From: Pullulanibacillus sp. KACC 23026
Lineage (GTDB): Bacteria; Bacillota; Bacilli; Bacillales; Sporolactobacillaceae
Direction of reading: 5' to 3'
Assembly (NCBI RefSeq): GCF_029094525.1
Contig: NZ_CP119107.1
Location: forward strand, 1,674,001 to 1,738,000
DNA length: 64,000 nucleotides
The position numbers and the translations under genes were made by a program. The stretch's first letter is position 1. Each line of letters opens with the position of its first letter. This document shows, one piece after another, positions 53,692 to 63,254 of the stretch. The notes under the pieces were generated by a model. It had not been told where the DNA came from, ran no database searches, and saw only the letters and a program-made list of their open reading frames with translations.

Positions 53692-55141
53692 AAATGATCA
53701 GCCATTGATTTTCGAATATAGTAAGCCTGGGCGCATCGGCTATAGTCTTCCTGAATGTGACGTACCTGAAGTCGAACTTACAGAGACGCTTCCAAAAGAC
53801 TATATCCGTGAACAAGATCCAGAGCTTCCAGAGGTATCAGAGCTCCAAATCATGCGTCATTATACCGCCTTATCTAGACGAAACCACGGGGTCGATTCTG
53901 GTTTTTATCCACTCGGCTCGTGTACCATGAAGTACAATCCAAAAATTAATGAAGATGTGGCTCGATTAACAGGCCTTGCTCACATTCATCCTTATCAAGA
54001 GGAAGAAACGGTACAAGGGGCTATGGAGCTGCTCTATCGCCTTCAGACCAATCTTGCTGCTGTTACGGGAATGGATGAGGTGACCCTGCAGCCGGCAGCG
54101 GGTGCGCACGGTGAGTGGACAGGGCTCATGATTATCCGGGCTTATCATGAATCGCGCGGTGACTTGAAGCGTAGGAAGGTCATTGTGCCGGATTCGGCTC
54201 ATGGAACCAATCCTGCTTCTGCAACAGTAGCCGGGTTTGAAACCATAACGGTTAAGTCTAATGAAAAAGGGCTTGTCGATCTTGAGGATTTGCGACGCGT
54301 TGTCGGTGAGGACACGGCGGCATTAATGCTCACCAATCCGAACACGCTCGGACTCTTTGAAGAAGAAATTGTGGAAATGGCACAAATTGTCCACGAAGCA
54401 GGCGGAAAGCTCTATTATGATGGAGCTAACATGAACGCTATTCTTGGGGTAACCCGTCCTGGAGATATGGGTTTTGACGTCGTTCACTTGAATCTTCATA
54501 AGACCTTTACAGGACCACATGGCGGCGGCGGCCCTGGTTCTGGCCCTGTTGGGGTTAAAAAAGAACTCGCCAAATATTTACCAAAGCCTGTCCTTACTAA
54601 GACGGAAGACGGCTTTACGTTTGATTATAACCGTCCAGAATCGATTGGCCGTGTTAAACCGTTCTATGGAAACTTTGGAATTAACGTTCGCGCCTATACG
54701 TATATAAGGACAATGGGGCCTGATGGCTTAAATCAGGTATCGCGTGATGCGGTTTTAAATGCGAACTATTTATTCCGCCGTTTAGCGCCTTATTTTGAAG
54801 TGCCGTTTGATCGTCATTGCAAACATGAATTTGTTATCTCAGGGAAAAAACAGAAAAAGTTGGGTGTTCGGACTCTGGATATGGCAAAGCGCCTATTAGA
54901 TTTTGGGTATCATCCACCAACCATTTACTTTCCGCTTATTGTGGATGAGTGCATGATGTTTGAGCCGACTGAAACGGAATCCAAGGAAACGCTGGATGAT
55001 TTTGCAGATACGCTCATTCAAATCGCCAAAGAGGCAGAAGAGAACCCCGAAATTGTTCAAGAAGCTCCTCATACAACGGTTGTGGGCCGATTGGACGAAA
55101 CCCGTGCTGCCCGGCAGCCTGTTTTACATTATAAGAAATAA
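53684..55141 (+). CDS. gcvPB: Glycine dehydrogenase (decarboxylating) subunit 2
   Basis: 485 aa, the PLP-bearing half: the lysine lies in [20 protein letters not shown] near residue 270. [17 protein letters not shown]-type motif near 85 and [14 protein letters not shown] near 127 mark the cofactor site. GTG start overlaps the gcvPA end by 8 nt, with GGGGGG as ribosome site. Last gene of the operon. Confidence 0.96.
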   Translation: MGKNDQPLIFEYSKPGRIGYSLPECDVPEVELTETLPKDYIREQDPELPEVSELQIMRHYTALSRRNHGVDSGFYPLGSCTMKYNPKINEDVARLTGLAHIHPYQEEETVQGAMELLYRLQTNLAAVTGMDEVTLQPAAGAHGEWTGLMIIRAYHESRGDLKRRKVIVPDSAHGTNPASATVAGFETITVKSNEKGLVDLEDLRRVVGEDTAALMLTNPNTLGLFEEEIVEMAQIVHEAGGKLYYDGANMNAILGVTRPGDMGFDVVHLNLHKTFTGPHGGGGPGSGPVGVKKELAKYLPKPVLTKTEDGFTFDYNRPESIGRVKPFYGNFGINVRAYTYIRTMGPDGLNQVSRDAVLNANYLFRRLAPYFEVPFDRHCKHEFVISGKKQKKLGVRTLDMAKRLLDFGYHPPTIYFPLIVDECMMFEPTETESKETLDDFADTLIQIAKEAEENPEIVQEAPHTTVVGRLDETRAARQPVLHYKK

Positions 55142-55169
55142 GATAAGGGGGAGGGTTCCCCCTCAACAA

Positions 55170-55208
55170 AAAACATGGCGCTCACCTTAGGTGAACGCCA
55201 TGTTTTTA
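55170..55208 (+). terminator. Terminator of the gcv operon
   Basis: AAAACATGGCG-TCACC pairs with GGTGA-CGCCATGTTTT, T tract after. Confidence 0.88.
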
Positions 55209-55216
55209 CTTAATAG

Positions 55217-55603
55217 TTATGCATTTTTACTCTTTACTTTTCCTGTCCACTGCTTAAATCCGCCTTTAAGCATGTAGATTTCCTGGCAGCCGTATTTTCT
55301 CAGAAGTGCCGCTGCACGAGTGCTGCGAGTCCCGTTTTGACAATAGAGATAGACGGGTTTATCTTTTCGAATCTCTTGTTTTCTCATTTTAAATTGAGTA
55401 AGAGGAACATTGCGAGCGCCTAATATATGTCCGTTTTCAAACTCATTCGGTTCTCTGACGTCAATGAGTTGCACTTTGCGATATCCTTCAATGAATTCCT
55501 CTTGCGTTAATGTTTTTAAATAGCGCCTCTGCATAAGCATTCGGGTAAGAGAGTACGCAATCGCTGCCACGATGAGAATAATTAAGACTATCCAAGCCAC
55601 CAC
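55217..55603 (-). CDS. yqhL: Rhodanese-like membrane-anchored protein (YqhL)
   Basis: 128 aa. An N-terminal membrane helix (residues 3-20) is followed by a rhodanese domain with QLIDVREPNEFENGHILGA near 50 and the active cysteine in YLYCQNGTRSTRAA near 88. Likely a sulfurtransferase facing the cytoplasm. The start ATG lies upstream of a weak AAAGGGG site. Matches B. subtilis yqhL in length and place. Confidence 0.9.
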   Translation of the reverse strand: MVAWIVLIILIVAAIAYSLTRMLMQRRYLKTLTQEEFIEGYRKVQLIDVREPNEFENGHILGARNVPLTQFKMRKQEIRKDKPVYLYCQNGTRSTRAAALLRKYGCQEIYMLKGGFKQWTGKVKSKNA

Positions 55604-55836
55604 TTGATTCGACCCCTTTATGTTTGAAATGTTAGAGTTAGGTTTTGAAAGAAATAGAATCCTTAATCTATATATAGTTTAACATATACTTGTCCTTAAA
55701 TCGATTCACAAATTAATTTAATGCTGTTGTGATAAGGATCAGCTTGACCGTGTCGATATTTGTCGAAATTAATAGCCTTGTTTGAGAGATGATTTCAGAG
55801 TTTCATTGTTGACAATTGGTTGCCTAATTGTTCTAG

Positions 55837-55908
55837 CTTCAACATGTTGTGGAAATCTAAAAAATATCGATACTATATATTGTGTTTTTTTTTGAATCAC
55901 GCTATGAT
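55837..55908 (+). promoter_or_regulatory. NrdR boxes and promoter of nrdJ
   Basis: ATACTATATATTGTGT (55870-55885) is close to the NrdR consensus ACACWATATATWGTGT. A weaker partner CTTCAACATGTTGTGG (55837-55852) lies 17 bp upstream, near the usual 15-16 bp gap. The strong box overlaps the -35 TTGTGT (55880-55885), which is 17 bp from TATGAT (55903-55908), so NrdR binding would repress. Boxes are seen; regulation is inferred. Confidence 0.75.
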
Positions 55909-55914
55909 AGTTAA

Positions 55915-56136
55915 TAGAGTTTAATCCTAGTGTCCATGGGGAGTTGTGTCAAAAAACGACAAAACCCACTAAGACTACTAGGAGTACAAATGGCGGTCAT
56001 TGTATCACTAACTGTAGAAGTTAGTCAAGAATAGAGATCCCAACAAGAAACCTGACGTCCATATAATGACACCAGTCAATCCGTTATACAAAACGAATTG
56101 TCGCTGTATACCTATAAGTTTGGAGGAGAAAGATGA
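55915..56136 (+). promoter_or_regulatory. Long structured leader of nrdJ, unknown class
   Basis: About 220 nt between promoter and ATG. TCCTAGT pairs with ACTAGGA over a 52 nt loop; GTCATTGTAT pairs with ATATAATGAC; ACTAACT pairs with AGTTAGT. No AdoCbl riboswitch core (GCCACTG / B12 box) is visible. Could be an undescribed regulatory RNA or simply AT-rich spacer. Confidence 0.45.
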
Positions 56137-58704
56137 ATGAGTGTGACTGTGCGAGGAGAATTAGAAATTAACAAAGAGGCATTGAACAAGGACATTGAGT
56201 TGTTCCCGCAGGTGTTTCCTATTACGGATGAAATGAGCACAACAAGAAGCGGTGTCTCAAGGCTCGTTATGTTAGACCGCTATGCTTTTAAAGATACCGA
56301 GAAGAAAACCATTAAGCCAGGTGATTTTGTTGTTTTAACGGTGATGAACGATCCGAAGTTTCCTGCACGTGGTCTTGGTTTTATTCGTGAGTTATATCCT
56401 GAATCTAATGAGGCACTTATTCAAGTGACGGAGGATTATCGTCATGTTCTGGCGACGGAAGAAGAACGTGAGAATGGTCTGATCAGACGCTCCCTTGATG
56501 TAATTGATAAGCCGCTTGAAGTGTATTATGAGCAGATTGCGAAACGAAATGCCCGCGGATTATCTAGTGTTGAGACATCTGTTGAAAAAAGACAAGCCTC
56601 GTTTGATGACTTCTACAAAGAGCTTGTATCTATGAATTTTGTACCGGCAGGACGAGTTCTTTATGGAGCCGGTGCAGATACGTTTGTTACGTATTTCAAC
56701 TGTTATGTTATGCCTTTTGTTAAGGACTCGCGAGAAGGTATTGCTGAGCATCGCAAAAAAGTAATGGAAATCATGAGCCGCGGCGGCGGGGTGGGAACAA
56801 ATGGCTCCACTCTGCGTCCGAGAAATACTTTGGCACGTGGTGTTAATGGTAAATCATCGGGATCGGTCTCTTGGTTAGATGACATCGCCAAACTTACCCA
56901 CCTTGTTGAGCAGGGCGGATCCCGCAGAGGCGCTCAAATGATCATGCTGGCAGATTCTCATCCAGATATCATAGAATTTATTATTTCGAAAATGCAAAAC
57001 CCTCGTATTTTGCGCTACTTAATTGAAACAGCAGAAGATGAAGCGATTCGCTCTTTAGCGAAGGATAAATTGAAATTTACACCTTTCACCGAAACAGAAA
57101 AGGATCTCTACCAAGGAATTGTTAATTATAAGCATTTTCCGGGTCAAGGCGGTTTTACCGACAAGGCAATTAAAGAGGCTGAAACACGCCTAAGAGATGG
57201 CGGTACGTATACCGTTAATAATCCAGAGTTTCTGACAGGTGCGAATATTTCAGTCACCCTTACGAAGGAATTCATGGATGCTGTTGAAAACGATGGGGAT
57301 TTCGAACTTCGTTTTCCTGATGTCGAGCATTATACGCCTGAAGAAATGGCGATTTATAACAACGAATGGCATGAGTGCGGCGATGTGCGCGAATGGGAAG
57401 CTCGCGGATTTGGGGTGCGTGTTTACCGCACGATTCGTGCAAGAGAGCTGTGGAATCTCATTAATGTCTGTGCAACTTACTCAGCAGAACCTGGGATTTT
57501 CTTCATTGACAATGCGAATGATAAGACAAATGCCAAAGCTTATGGACAAAAAGTAGTCGCGACAAATCCATGTGGTGAACAACCACTCGCTCCGTATTCG
57601 GTTTGTAACCTTGCAGCGGTTAACTTAGCGAATATGGCGAATAAAGCAACAAAAGAAGTTGATTATGAAAAATTAAAAGAGACCGTTCGCGTCGGTGTCC
57701 GTATGCAGGACAACGTGATCGATGCAACACCTTATTTCCTTGAGGAAAACCGTGTTCAAGCATTAGGGGAGCGCCGTGTCGGATTAGGGGTAATGGGCCT
57801 TCATGACCTTTTAATTTACTGTGAAACAGAATACGGCTCTAAAGTAGGGAATGAGCTTGTCGACCGCATTTTCGAAACGATTGCGACAACGGCTTATAGA
57901 ACCTCTATTGAACTGGCTAAGGAAAAAGGAAGCTTCCCATTCTTGGTTGGCAAGACAGAAGAAGAGACCAAGACCTTGCGTGAGCGTTTCATTAATACTG
58001 GCTATATGAAAACAATGCCTGAAGATATTCGTCAAGGTATCTTAGAGCATGGTATTCGCAACTCCCATCTCTTAACCGTTGCGCCAACCGGCTCCACGGG
58101 GACGATGGTTGGGGTTTCAACCGGCCTTGAACCATACTTCTCATTCTCTTACTTCCGCAGCGGACGCTTAGGTAAGTTTATTGAAGTCAAAGCCGATATC
58201 GTACAAGAATATTTAGATCAGCATCCTGAAGCTTCATCAGATAATCTGCCAAATTGGTTTGTAACCGCAATGGAACTTTCACCAGAGGCGCATGCGGATA
58301 CACAATGTGTCATTCAGCGCTGGGTAGACAGCTCGATCAGTAAAACGGTTAATGCACCAAAAGGTTATACAGTGGATCAAGTTAAAGGGGTCTATGAGCG
58401 TCTTTACAAAGGCGGCGCTAAAGGTGGAACCGTTTATGTGGATGGCAGCCGTGATGCACAGGTCTTAACGCTTAAAGCAGAAGAAAACACCTTTGAAGAA
58501 GATGAAATGTTACCAGAAACAAAAGTTGAGCAAAAGGCCAAAGTTGTTTTGGTGGACACCATCACAGAGTTGGACAAAACCAACGTCACTTACGGATCTG
58601 AAGTCGGCGACACTTGCCCAATCTGTCGTCAAGGAACCGTCGAAGAACTAGGCGGCTGTAACACCTGCACAAACTGCAACGCTCAATTGAAATGCGGTTT
58701 ATAA
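56137..58704 (+). CDS. nrdJ: Adenosylcobalamin-dependent (class II) ribonucleotide reductase NrdJ
   Basis: 855 aa, oxygen-independent reduction of ribonucleotides using B12. Active-site cysteine region TYFNCYVMPFVKDSR near 190, radical-site segment NPCGEQPLAPYSVCNLAAVN near 478, substrate loop APTGSTGTMVG near 650, and a C-terminal zinc-like redox tail CPICRQGTVEELGGCNTCTN ending NAQLKCGL. ATG with GGAGGAG upstream. B. subtilis uses class I instead at another locus. Confidence 0.96.
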   Translation: MSVTVRGELEINKEALNKDIELFPQVFPITDEMSTTRSGVSRLVMLDRYAFKDTEKKTIKPGDFVVLTVMNDPKFPARGLGFIRELYPESNEALIQVTEDYRHVLATEEERENGLIRRSLDVIDKPLEVYYEQIAKRNARGLSSVETSVEKRQASFDDFYKELVSMNFVPAGRVLYGAGADTFVTYFNCYVMPFVKDSREGIAEHRKKVMEIMSRGGGVGTNGSTLRPRNTLARGVNGKSSGSVSWLDDIAKLTHLVEQGGSRRGAQMIMLADSHPDIIEFIISKMQNPRILRYLIETAEDEAIRSLAKDKLKFTPFTETEKDLYQGIVNYKHFPGQGGFTDKAIKEAETRLRDGGTYTVNNPEFLTGANISVTLTKEFMDAVENDGDFELRFPDVEHYTPEEMAIYNNEWHECGDVREWEARGFGVRVYRTIRARELWNLINVCATYSAEPGIFFIDNANDKTNAKAYGQKVVATNPCGEQPLAPYSVCNLAAVNLANMANKATKEVDYEKLKETVRVGVRMQDNVIDATPYFLEENRVQALGERRVGLGVMGLHDLLIYCETEYGSKVGNELVDRIFETIATTAYRTSIELAKEKGSFPFLVGKTEEETKTLRERFINTGYMKTMPEDIRQGILEHGIRNSHLLTVAPTGSTGTMVGVSTGLEPYFSFSYFRSGRLGKFIEVKADIVQEYLDQHPEASSDNLPNWFVTAMELSPEAHADTQCVIQRWVDSSISKTVNAPKGYTVDQVKGVYERLYKGGAKGGTVYVDGSRDAQVLTLKAEENTFEEDEMLPETKVEQKAKVVLVDTITELDKTNVTYGSEVGDTCPICRQGTVEELGGCNTCTNCNAQLKCGL

Positions 58705-58716
58705 GAGAGGATTTTT

Positions 58717-58746
58717 GAAAAGAGGGAGATCTCCCTCTTTTTTTTC
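58717..58746 (+). terminator. Terminator after nrdJ
   Basis: AAAGAGGGAG / CTCCCTCTTT near-perfect palindrome with T tract. Confidence 0.85.
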
Positions 58747-59003
58747 TTTTGCAAGTGTTTTATGGAGATAAAATTTAATAAAAATTTTAGAAAATACGTG
58801 GGAAGAAAGTGCTTGTTTTTTAACTCATAAAAACAAAGTGAATGACAGGGGACGACTTGTTTTAAATGGACAAGTGGTGTATCATTTTTTATAGTCTGTC
58901 TAACCGGCCACAAACATTTTTTCTAAAAGTAAATAGGCACTGTTCAGACATAGGAGTCATAAACCGATAACAAGTAGAAGTGGAAATAAACAGGGGGGAT
59001 TTG

Positions 59004-59438
59004 ATGGCGCCGACACCGAGCATGGAGGATTACATCGAAAGAATCTATCTATTAATTGAAGATAAAGGGTACGCGCGAGTGTCTGATATAGCGGAAGCGC
59101 TAGAAGTTCATCCCTCCTCCGTCACAAAAATGGTTCAACGACTGGATAAAGATCAATATCTTGTATATGAAAAATACCGTGGATTAGTTTTGACACCGAA
59201 AGGAAAAAAACTCGGAAAGCGACTTGTTTTTCGTCATGAATTACTTGAGGATTTCTTGAAGGTGATCGGTGTCAAACCGGAGACTATTTATTCCGACGTT
59301 GAAGGTATTGAACACCATCTCAGTTGGGACGCCATTGACCGGATTGGAGATCTTGTCCAATATTTTCAAGAGGATGCTTCAAGAGTGGAAGAATTAAGAG
59401 CTGTACAACATCAAAATAATGAAGAATCGGACCATTAA
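59004..59438 (+). CDS. mntR: Manganese-responsive transcription regulator MntR
   Basis: A 144 aa DtxR-family repressor of manganese import. N-terminal winged helix ([32 protein letters not shown]), then the metal domain with [15 protein letters not shown] and [18 protein letters not shown] giving the Asp8/Glu/His ligands. The ATG at 59004 has GGGGGGAT upstream; a GTG 24 nt earlier is in frame but less likely. Closely resembles B. subtilis MntR. The 299 bp before it show no gene. Confidence 0.95.
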   Translation: MAPTPSMEDYIERIYLLIEDKGYARVSDIAEALEVHPSSVTKMVQRLDKDQYLVYEKYRGLVLTPKGKKLGKRLVFRHELLEDFLKVIGVKPETIYSDVEGIEHHLSWDAIDRIGDLVQYFQEDASRVEELRAVQHQNNEESDH

Positions 59439-59439
59439 C

Positions 59440-59470
59440 CATAGCCTTGGGTTGTGGTTTTTTTTTTACG
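59440..59470 (+). terminator. Terminator after mntR
   Basis: AACCATAGCC / GGTTGTGGTT with T tract, several mismatches. Confidence 0.65.
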
Positions 59471-59530
59471 GAGGACAGATCTCTATTGAAAGAAGGACCG
59501 ATGCGGTTACTCCCTATCTATAAAACAACA

Positions 59531-59565
59531 AAAAACGGCTTGGAGAGATTCCAATCCGTTTTTGC
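59531..59565 (-). terminator. Terminator of yqhQ-yqhP (bidirectional)
   Basis: AAAAACGG-TTGG pairs with CCAA-CCGTTTTT around a 7 nt loop, T-rich on both sides. Confidence 0.78.
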
Positions 59566-59583
59566 TGTTTTAGTAGGTTAATT

Positions 59584-59979
59584 TTATAGAAAGCTGCGTT
59601 TTTTCTTTTTCTTTTTACCTTCAATAACGGTTAAATGTCCGTGACCTTTATGACGAATCCGCTCAAGAGGAGGTCGTCTTTTCTTAAGAGATTTATTTGT
59701 TGTAATGGCCCTAAGATTGGAGGAGGAACGTCTGCGTTCACGCGCAAATGGCTTTTTGCGCTTCTTGGATTGTCTGACCGCACGGCGATAAGCCTGCGTT
59801 TCATTAGGTGAATGGCGAGTTACCAATCGGTAAACAACATAAATTCCGCCAATTATCAAGCCGCCTATTATTAGTCTTTTGACAAGGAGCATGGGGTGTA
59901 GCCACATTAAAGAGACAAGACCAATTACACCAAGAAGAATCACAAGCAGAAAGAGAAGATTTGACCATGATCCTTTCAA
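59584..59979 (-). CDS. yqhP: YqhP-like basic membrane protein (SA1362 family)
   Basis: 131 aa. Two membrane helices (residues about 5-28 and 34-50) and a very basic tail (RQSKKRKKPFARERRRSSSN ... KKKKKKRSFL). Of two in-frame starts I chose TTG 59979, since GGAGGAGGTGATTGAG precedes it and would be inside the longer form. Matches B. subtilis yqhP position; function unknown. Confidence 0.75.
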   Translation of the reverse strand: MKGSWSNLLFLLVILLGVIGLVSLMWLHPMLLVKRLIIGGLIIGGIYVVYRLVTRHSPNETQAYRRAVRQSKKRKKPFARERRRSSSNLRAITTNKSLKKRRPPLERIRHKGHGHLTVIEGKKKKKKRSFL

Positions 59980-60003
59980 CTCAATCACCTCCTCCAAATA
60001 GGA

Positions 60004-60945
60004 TTAACTTACAACCGATGTATCCTTTTCTAACAAAGTATCAGCTTCGCGTCGTTTCATCTCATTAAACGCGGCAATCGCCACTTCAATTTGGTCAGCA
60101 TCCGGTTCTTTTGTTGTGAGTAATTGTAACCAAAGACCGGGGTAGCCCAGTACTTTTAATCCTGGGATGTGTCTGACCGCATTGGTTAAGCGAAGGACTT
60201 CATAAGAGAGCCCAAGATCAACAGGGATTAACGCAATGCGTGTTAACATCCGGACACTTAGCGGATGCAATGGGACAAAAAAGTAAAGAAAAACACTAAT
60301 AATAGCCGTGAAAAGAATAAAGCTGCTTCCACATCTGTAGTGAAGACGTGTTTGTTTTTTGACATTCTCAACCGTAAGACTGAGGTCATTTTCAAAAGCA
60401 TTTATAACTTTATGTTCAGCACCATGGTATTGAAAAACACGCTTCATGAGCGGCGTGATCGAAATAAAATAAATATAAGCAAGCAACAGAATGATTTTCA
60501 GAACACCCTCTGTTAAAATTTGCGAGACTTTACCTGGGAAAAAGGGTGTCAAAGCATCAGCAGCGAGTGCCGGAAGGAGTGTGAAAATAAACTTACCGAA
60601 CAAGAAAGAAAGAATGGCCATGACAGAAAGTCCAAGAATCATGCCCCACTTTCCTTTGTTTTCTTCGGTTTCTTCAACATCTTCTTCTGGAAGTTTATCG
60701 TATTTTTCTGAAGAAAAATTCAGGTGCTTTGAACCGAGTATACTGGATTCAATGATTCCAATAACCCCTCGTACTAATGGCCATTTCTTCAGGAAACTAT
60801 ATGAAGACTTTGAATCGCGAGGCACCTCGAAAAACGCAATGGTGCCATCTTTTCTTCGTATGGCGGTCACACTTGTGAACCGGCCGCCCATCATGACCCC
60901 TTCAATTACGGCTTGCCCACCATACATCGTTTCTTTTTCCGCCAT
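60004..60945 (-). CDS. yqhQ: DUF1385 membrane protein (YqhQ)
   Basis: 313 aa. Conserved N-terminus MYGGQAVIEGVMMGG is the DUF1385 signature. Four membrane segments follow (about 100-125, 145-165, 210-230, 235-255), with the conserved KRVFQYHGAEHKVINAFEND near 170. Function unknown; widespread in spore formers. ATG follows AAAGGTTGGTGTC. Ends 24 nt before yqhP, probably one operon. Confidence 0.93.
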   Translation of the reverse strand: MAEKETMYGGQAVIEGVMMGGRFTSVTAIRRKDGTIAFFEVPRDSKSSYSFLKKWPLVRGVIGIIESSILGSKHLNFSSEKYDKLPEEDVEETEENKGKWGMILGLSVMAILSFLFGKFIFTLLPALAADALTPFFPGKVSQILTEGVLKIILLLAYIYFISITPLMKRVFQYHGAEHKVINAFENDLSLTVENVKKQTRLHYRCGSSFILFTAIISVFLYFFVPLHPLSVRMLTRIALIPVDLGLSYEVLRLTNAVRHIPGLKVLGYPGLWLQLLTTKEPDADQIEVAIAAFNEMKRREADTLLEKDTSVVS

Positions 60946-61190
60946 TCAGTTGACACCAACCTTTAAGAATTTGACTTAAACTTATTGTACTAGAAATCAG
61001 CCAAACTCTCTAGGTTTATTGTTATCTATTTATTACCCAAATTGAAACGAAGTATACCATTTGGACTCACATTTTTGCGAATCGAATTTCAGGGCCTCTC
61101 CACATAAACCTCACCCTAGACGATCTCTATCAATTAATGATGAGTGGATAGAGAAGAATTGGACATAATAGGCTTGGAGGTGTATATTCA

Positions 61191-61685
61191 GTGGCTGAAA
61201 AGAAGACAACAAATGAGCAACAATCAGAGATAACATCACCTGTCAGGACCTTCGCGATTGGCTTCTGGGGCGGTTTGATTTGGGGTTTTTTAGGGTTTAT
61301 TTCGTATTATCTGAACTTTGCAAAGTATGGTCCTGGACTTATTTTAGCTCCTTGGGCACTTGGGAAATGGAAGGTCGGCTTAAAAGGGCAAATTCTTGGT
61401 ATTATTGCGATTACCATTTTATCGATTGTGATTGCCTTCATATATAGAGCGGTATTGGGGAAGGTGAAAAACATTTGGATATCGGTTGGTTTTGGCATGG
61501 TCTTATGGGTGATTGTGTTCTATATCATCCAACCATGGATCCCAGGTTTGAAGCCTGTGCTTAAACTTGGCCTGAATACCATTTCAACTTCACTATGTCT
61601 TTATGTTTTGTACGGTCTTTTTATCGGCTATTCCATTTCTTTTGATCTTCAAATGAAGCAATCCTCTGACTACTCAAATGAATAA
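61191..61685 (+). CDS. yqhR: YqhR-like membrane protein
   Basis: 164 aa, four membrane helices; TFAIGFWGGLIWGFLGFISY opens the conserved part and the tail contains SISFDLQMKQSS. Matches B. subtilis YqhR in place and size. Function unknown. GTG start behind TTGGAGGTG. The 290 bp downstream (61690-61979) show no gene. Confidence 0.86.
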   Translation: MAEKKTTNEQQSEITSPVRTFAIGFWGGLIWGFLGFISYYLNFAKYGPGLILAPWALGKWKVGLKGQILGIIAITILSIVIAFIYRAVLGKVKNIWISVGFGMVLWVIVFYIIQPWIPGLKPVLKLGLNTISTSLCLYVLYGLFIGYSISFDLQMKQSSDYSNE

Positions 61686-61979
61686 CCCTATGGTAGAATG
61701 ATTTTTGGAGTGATTTAAATACGACCCTCGAATTTTATCATCTTAAGTTTGTTGGAAGATGGTGTTCCAGGAGCAGAGGATTAAAAAAAGCGGATGAGGC
61801 GGAGTATTTATCACATCATAACGGTCGGTCGTACCTCGCTGTCATACAGTCATTTCAAGGCATGACGGAGGATTCACTTCCCGTAAAAAAGTCATTTAAG
61901 TTCAACTGAATTTCCGGGGGAAACATTCCCCATGTGAAATGAAGTTTTACTTTATAATGTATTCATAGGAGTCGTCAAA

Positions 61980-62408
61980 ATGAACGCTTATTTAATTCTA
62001 AATGGACCTAATCTGAATGCTCTTGGACAAAGAGAGCCTGATGTTTACGGTCATAAGACGTTGGCAGACCTAGAGAAGGAAATCAAGGCTTTCGCTGCTT
62101 CACGAGGCTTCGAAGTGACATTTCGTCAAAGCAATCATGAAGGAGCCTTGATTGATTGGATACAGGAGGCTGAAGGAAAGTATCAGGGATTGGTCATGAA
62201 TCCAGGAGCTTTCACTCATTACAGCTACGCCATACGAGATGCCCTTGCCAGCTTGTCCATTCCGTCAGTTGAAGTTCATATTTCGAATGTTCATAAGCGT
62301 GAAGCATTCCGACATCAATCGGTGCTTGCTCCTGTTATGAATGGGCAAATTGTAGGCCTTGGTTTTCATGGCTATCGCTTAGCCCTCGATTATTTAGAAA
62401 GCCTTTAA
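61980..62408 (+). CDS. aroQ: 3-dehydroquinate dehydratase, type II (AroQ)
   Basis: 142 aa, shikimate pathway. [20 protein letters not shown] carries the catalytic Arg loop and Tyr (near 23-24), [16 protein letters not shown] follows, and [20 protein letters not shown] has the substrate-binding His/Arg. ATG after AGGAG. Known as yqhS in B. subtilis. It precedes efp by 41 nt. Confidence 0.96.
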   Translation: MNAYLILNGPNLNALGQREPDVYGHKTLADLEKEIKAFAASRGFEVTFRQSNHEGALIDWIQEAEGKYQGLVMNPGAFTHYSYAIRDALASLSIPSVEVHISNVHKREAFRHQSVLAPVMNGQIVGLGFHGYRLALDYLESL

Positions 62409-62449
62409 AATTCATAAAGAAATTTGGGGAAGGCTCAAGGAGGATTACC

Positions 62450-63007
62450 ATGATTTCAGTTAACGATTTTAAAACAGGACTTACCATTGAAGTGGATGGA
62501 GGCATCTGGCAGGTCCTCGAATTCCAACACGTTAAACCAGGTAAAGGAGCAGCATTTGTTCGTTCTAAGTTACGCAATTTAAGAACGGGTGCTATCCAAG
62601 AAAAAACATTCCGCGGCGGTGAAAAAGTAGATCGCGCACATATCGATAACCGCAAAATGCAATATCTATATGCCAATGGCGATCAACATGCATTTATGGA
62701 TTTGGAATCCTTTGAGCAAATTGAGTTAGCATCAAGCCAAATCAAAGAACAGCTTAAATTTTTGAAAGAAAATATGGAAGTTCATATTCAATCCTTCCAA
62801 GGTGAAACTTTAGGGGTTGAACTTCCTAATACGGTGGAATTAGAAGTGGTTGAAACCGAGCCAGGAATTAAGGGTGACACAGCTTCCGGCGGTTCAAAAC
62901 CAGCTACATTAGAAACGGGTTACGTCGTTCAAGTTCCTTTCTTTGTGAACCAAGGCGATCGTTTAATCATTGACACTCGTAGCGGTGACTACGTTTCTAG
63001 AGCTTAA
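62450..63007 (+). CDS. efp: Translation elongation factor P
   Basis: 185 aa; rescues ribosomes stalled at polyproline. KOW domain with the modified lysine at position 32 ([16 protein letters not shown]), then two OB domains; SGDYVSRA ends the protein. ATG behind AAGGAGG. In B. subtilis an aminopeptidase gene (yqhT/papA) separates aroQ and efp; here it is absent. Confidence 0.97.
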   Translation: MISVNDFKTGLTIEVDGGIWQVLEFQHVKPGKGAAFVRSKLRNLRTGAIQEKTFRGGEKVDRAHIDNRKMQYLYANGDQHAFMDLESFEQIELASSQIKEQLKFLKENMEVHIQSFQGETLGVELPNTVELEVVETEPGIKGDTASGGSKPATLETGYVVQVPFFVNQGDRLIIDTRSGDYVSRA

Positions 63008-63015
63008 TAGCCATC

Positions 63016-63060
63016 TAAAAAAGCGTTCGAGCAGATTTAATCTGTTCGAGCGCTTTTTTA
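63016..63060 (+). terminator. Terminator after aroQ-efp
   Basis: AAAAAAGCG-TCGA-CAGA pairs with TCTG-TCGA-CGCTTTTTT, T tract. Confidence 0.9.
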
Positions 63061-63189
63061 TTGTTTACGAGGAAATTTCTCGACTTATAGATAACTCGCC
63101 ATTAAAACACTGCTTTGATCTTCGGGGTGACAAGCGCTGCAGAAATTATAACGGCTTGGGAGGTTGTCCTGATCCACCTGTCAATTTAG

Positions 63190-63218
63190 ACATATGTTGT
63201 CCTTCTCGAACATAAGAT
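63190..63218 (+). promoter_or_regulatory. Possible sigma-E promoter of the spoIIIA operon
   Basis: ACATATGTT (63190-63198) resembles the -35 GHATANNNT and CATAAGAT (63211-63218) the -10 CATACAMT, 12 bp apart. The B. subtilis spoIIIA operon is sigma-E-dependent. Match is partial. Confidence 0.5.
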
Positions 63219-63254
63219 GGGTTAGAAGACTATTAGTGATTAGGAGGATGCTCG

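Noticed and set aside
55915-56136. Adenosylcobalamin riboswitch upstream of nrdJ
   Set aside because: Expected from gene function, but neither the core nor the B12 box is present.
59584-59997. Longer YqhP start at 59997
   Set aside because: Its first codons are the ribosome site GGAGGAGGTGATTGAG of the TTG at 59979.
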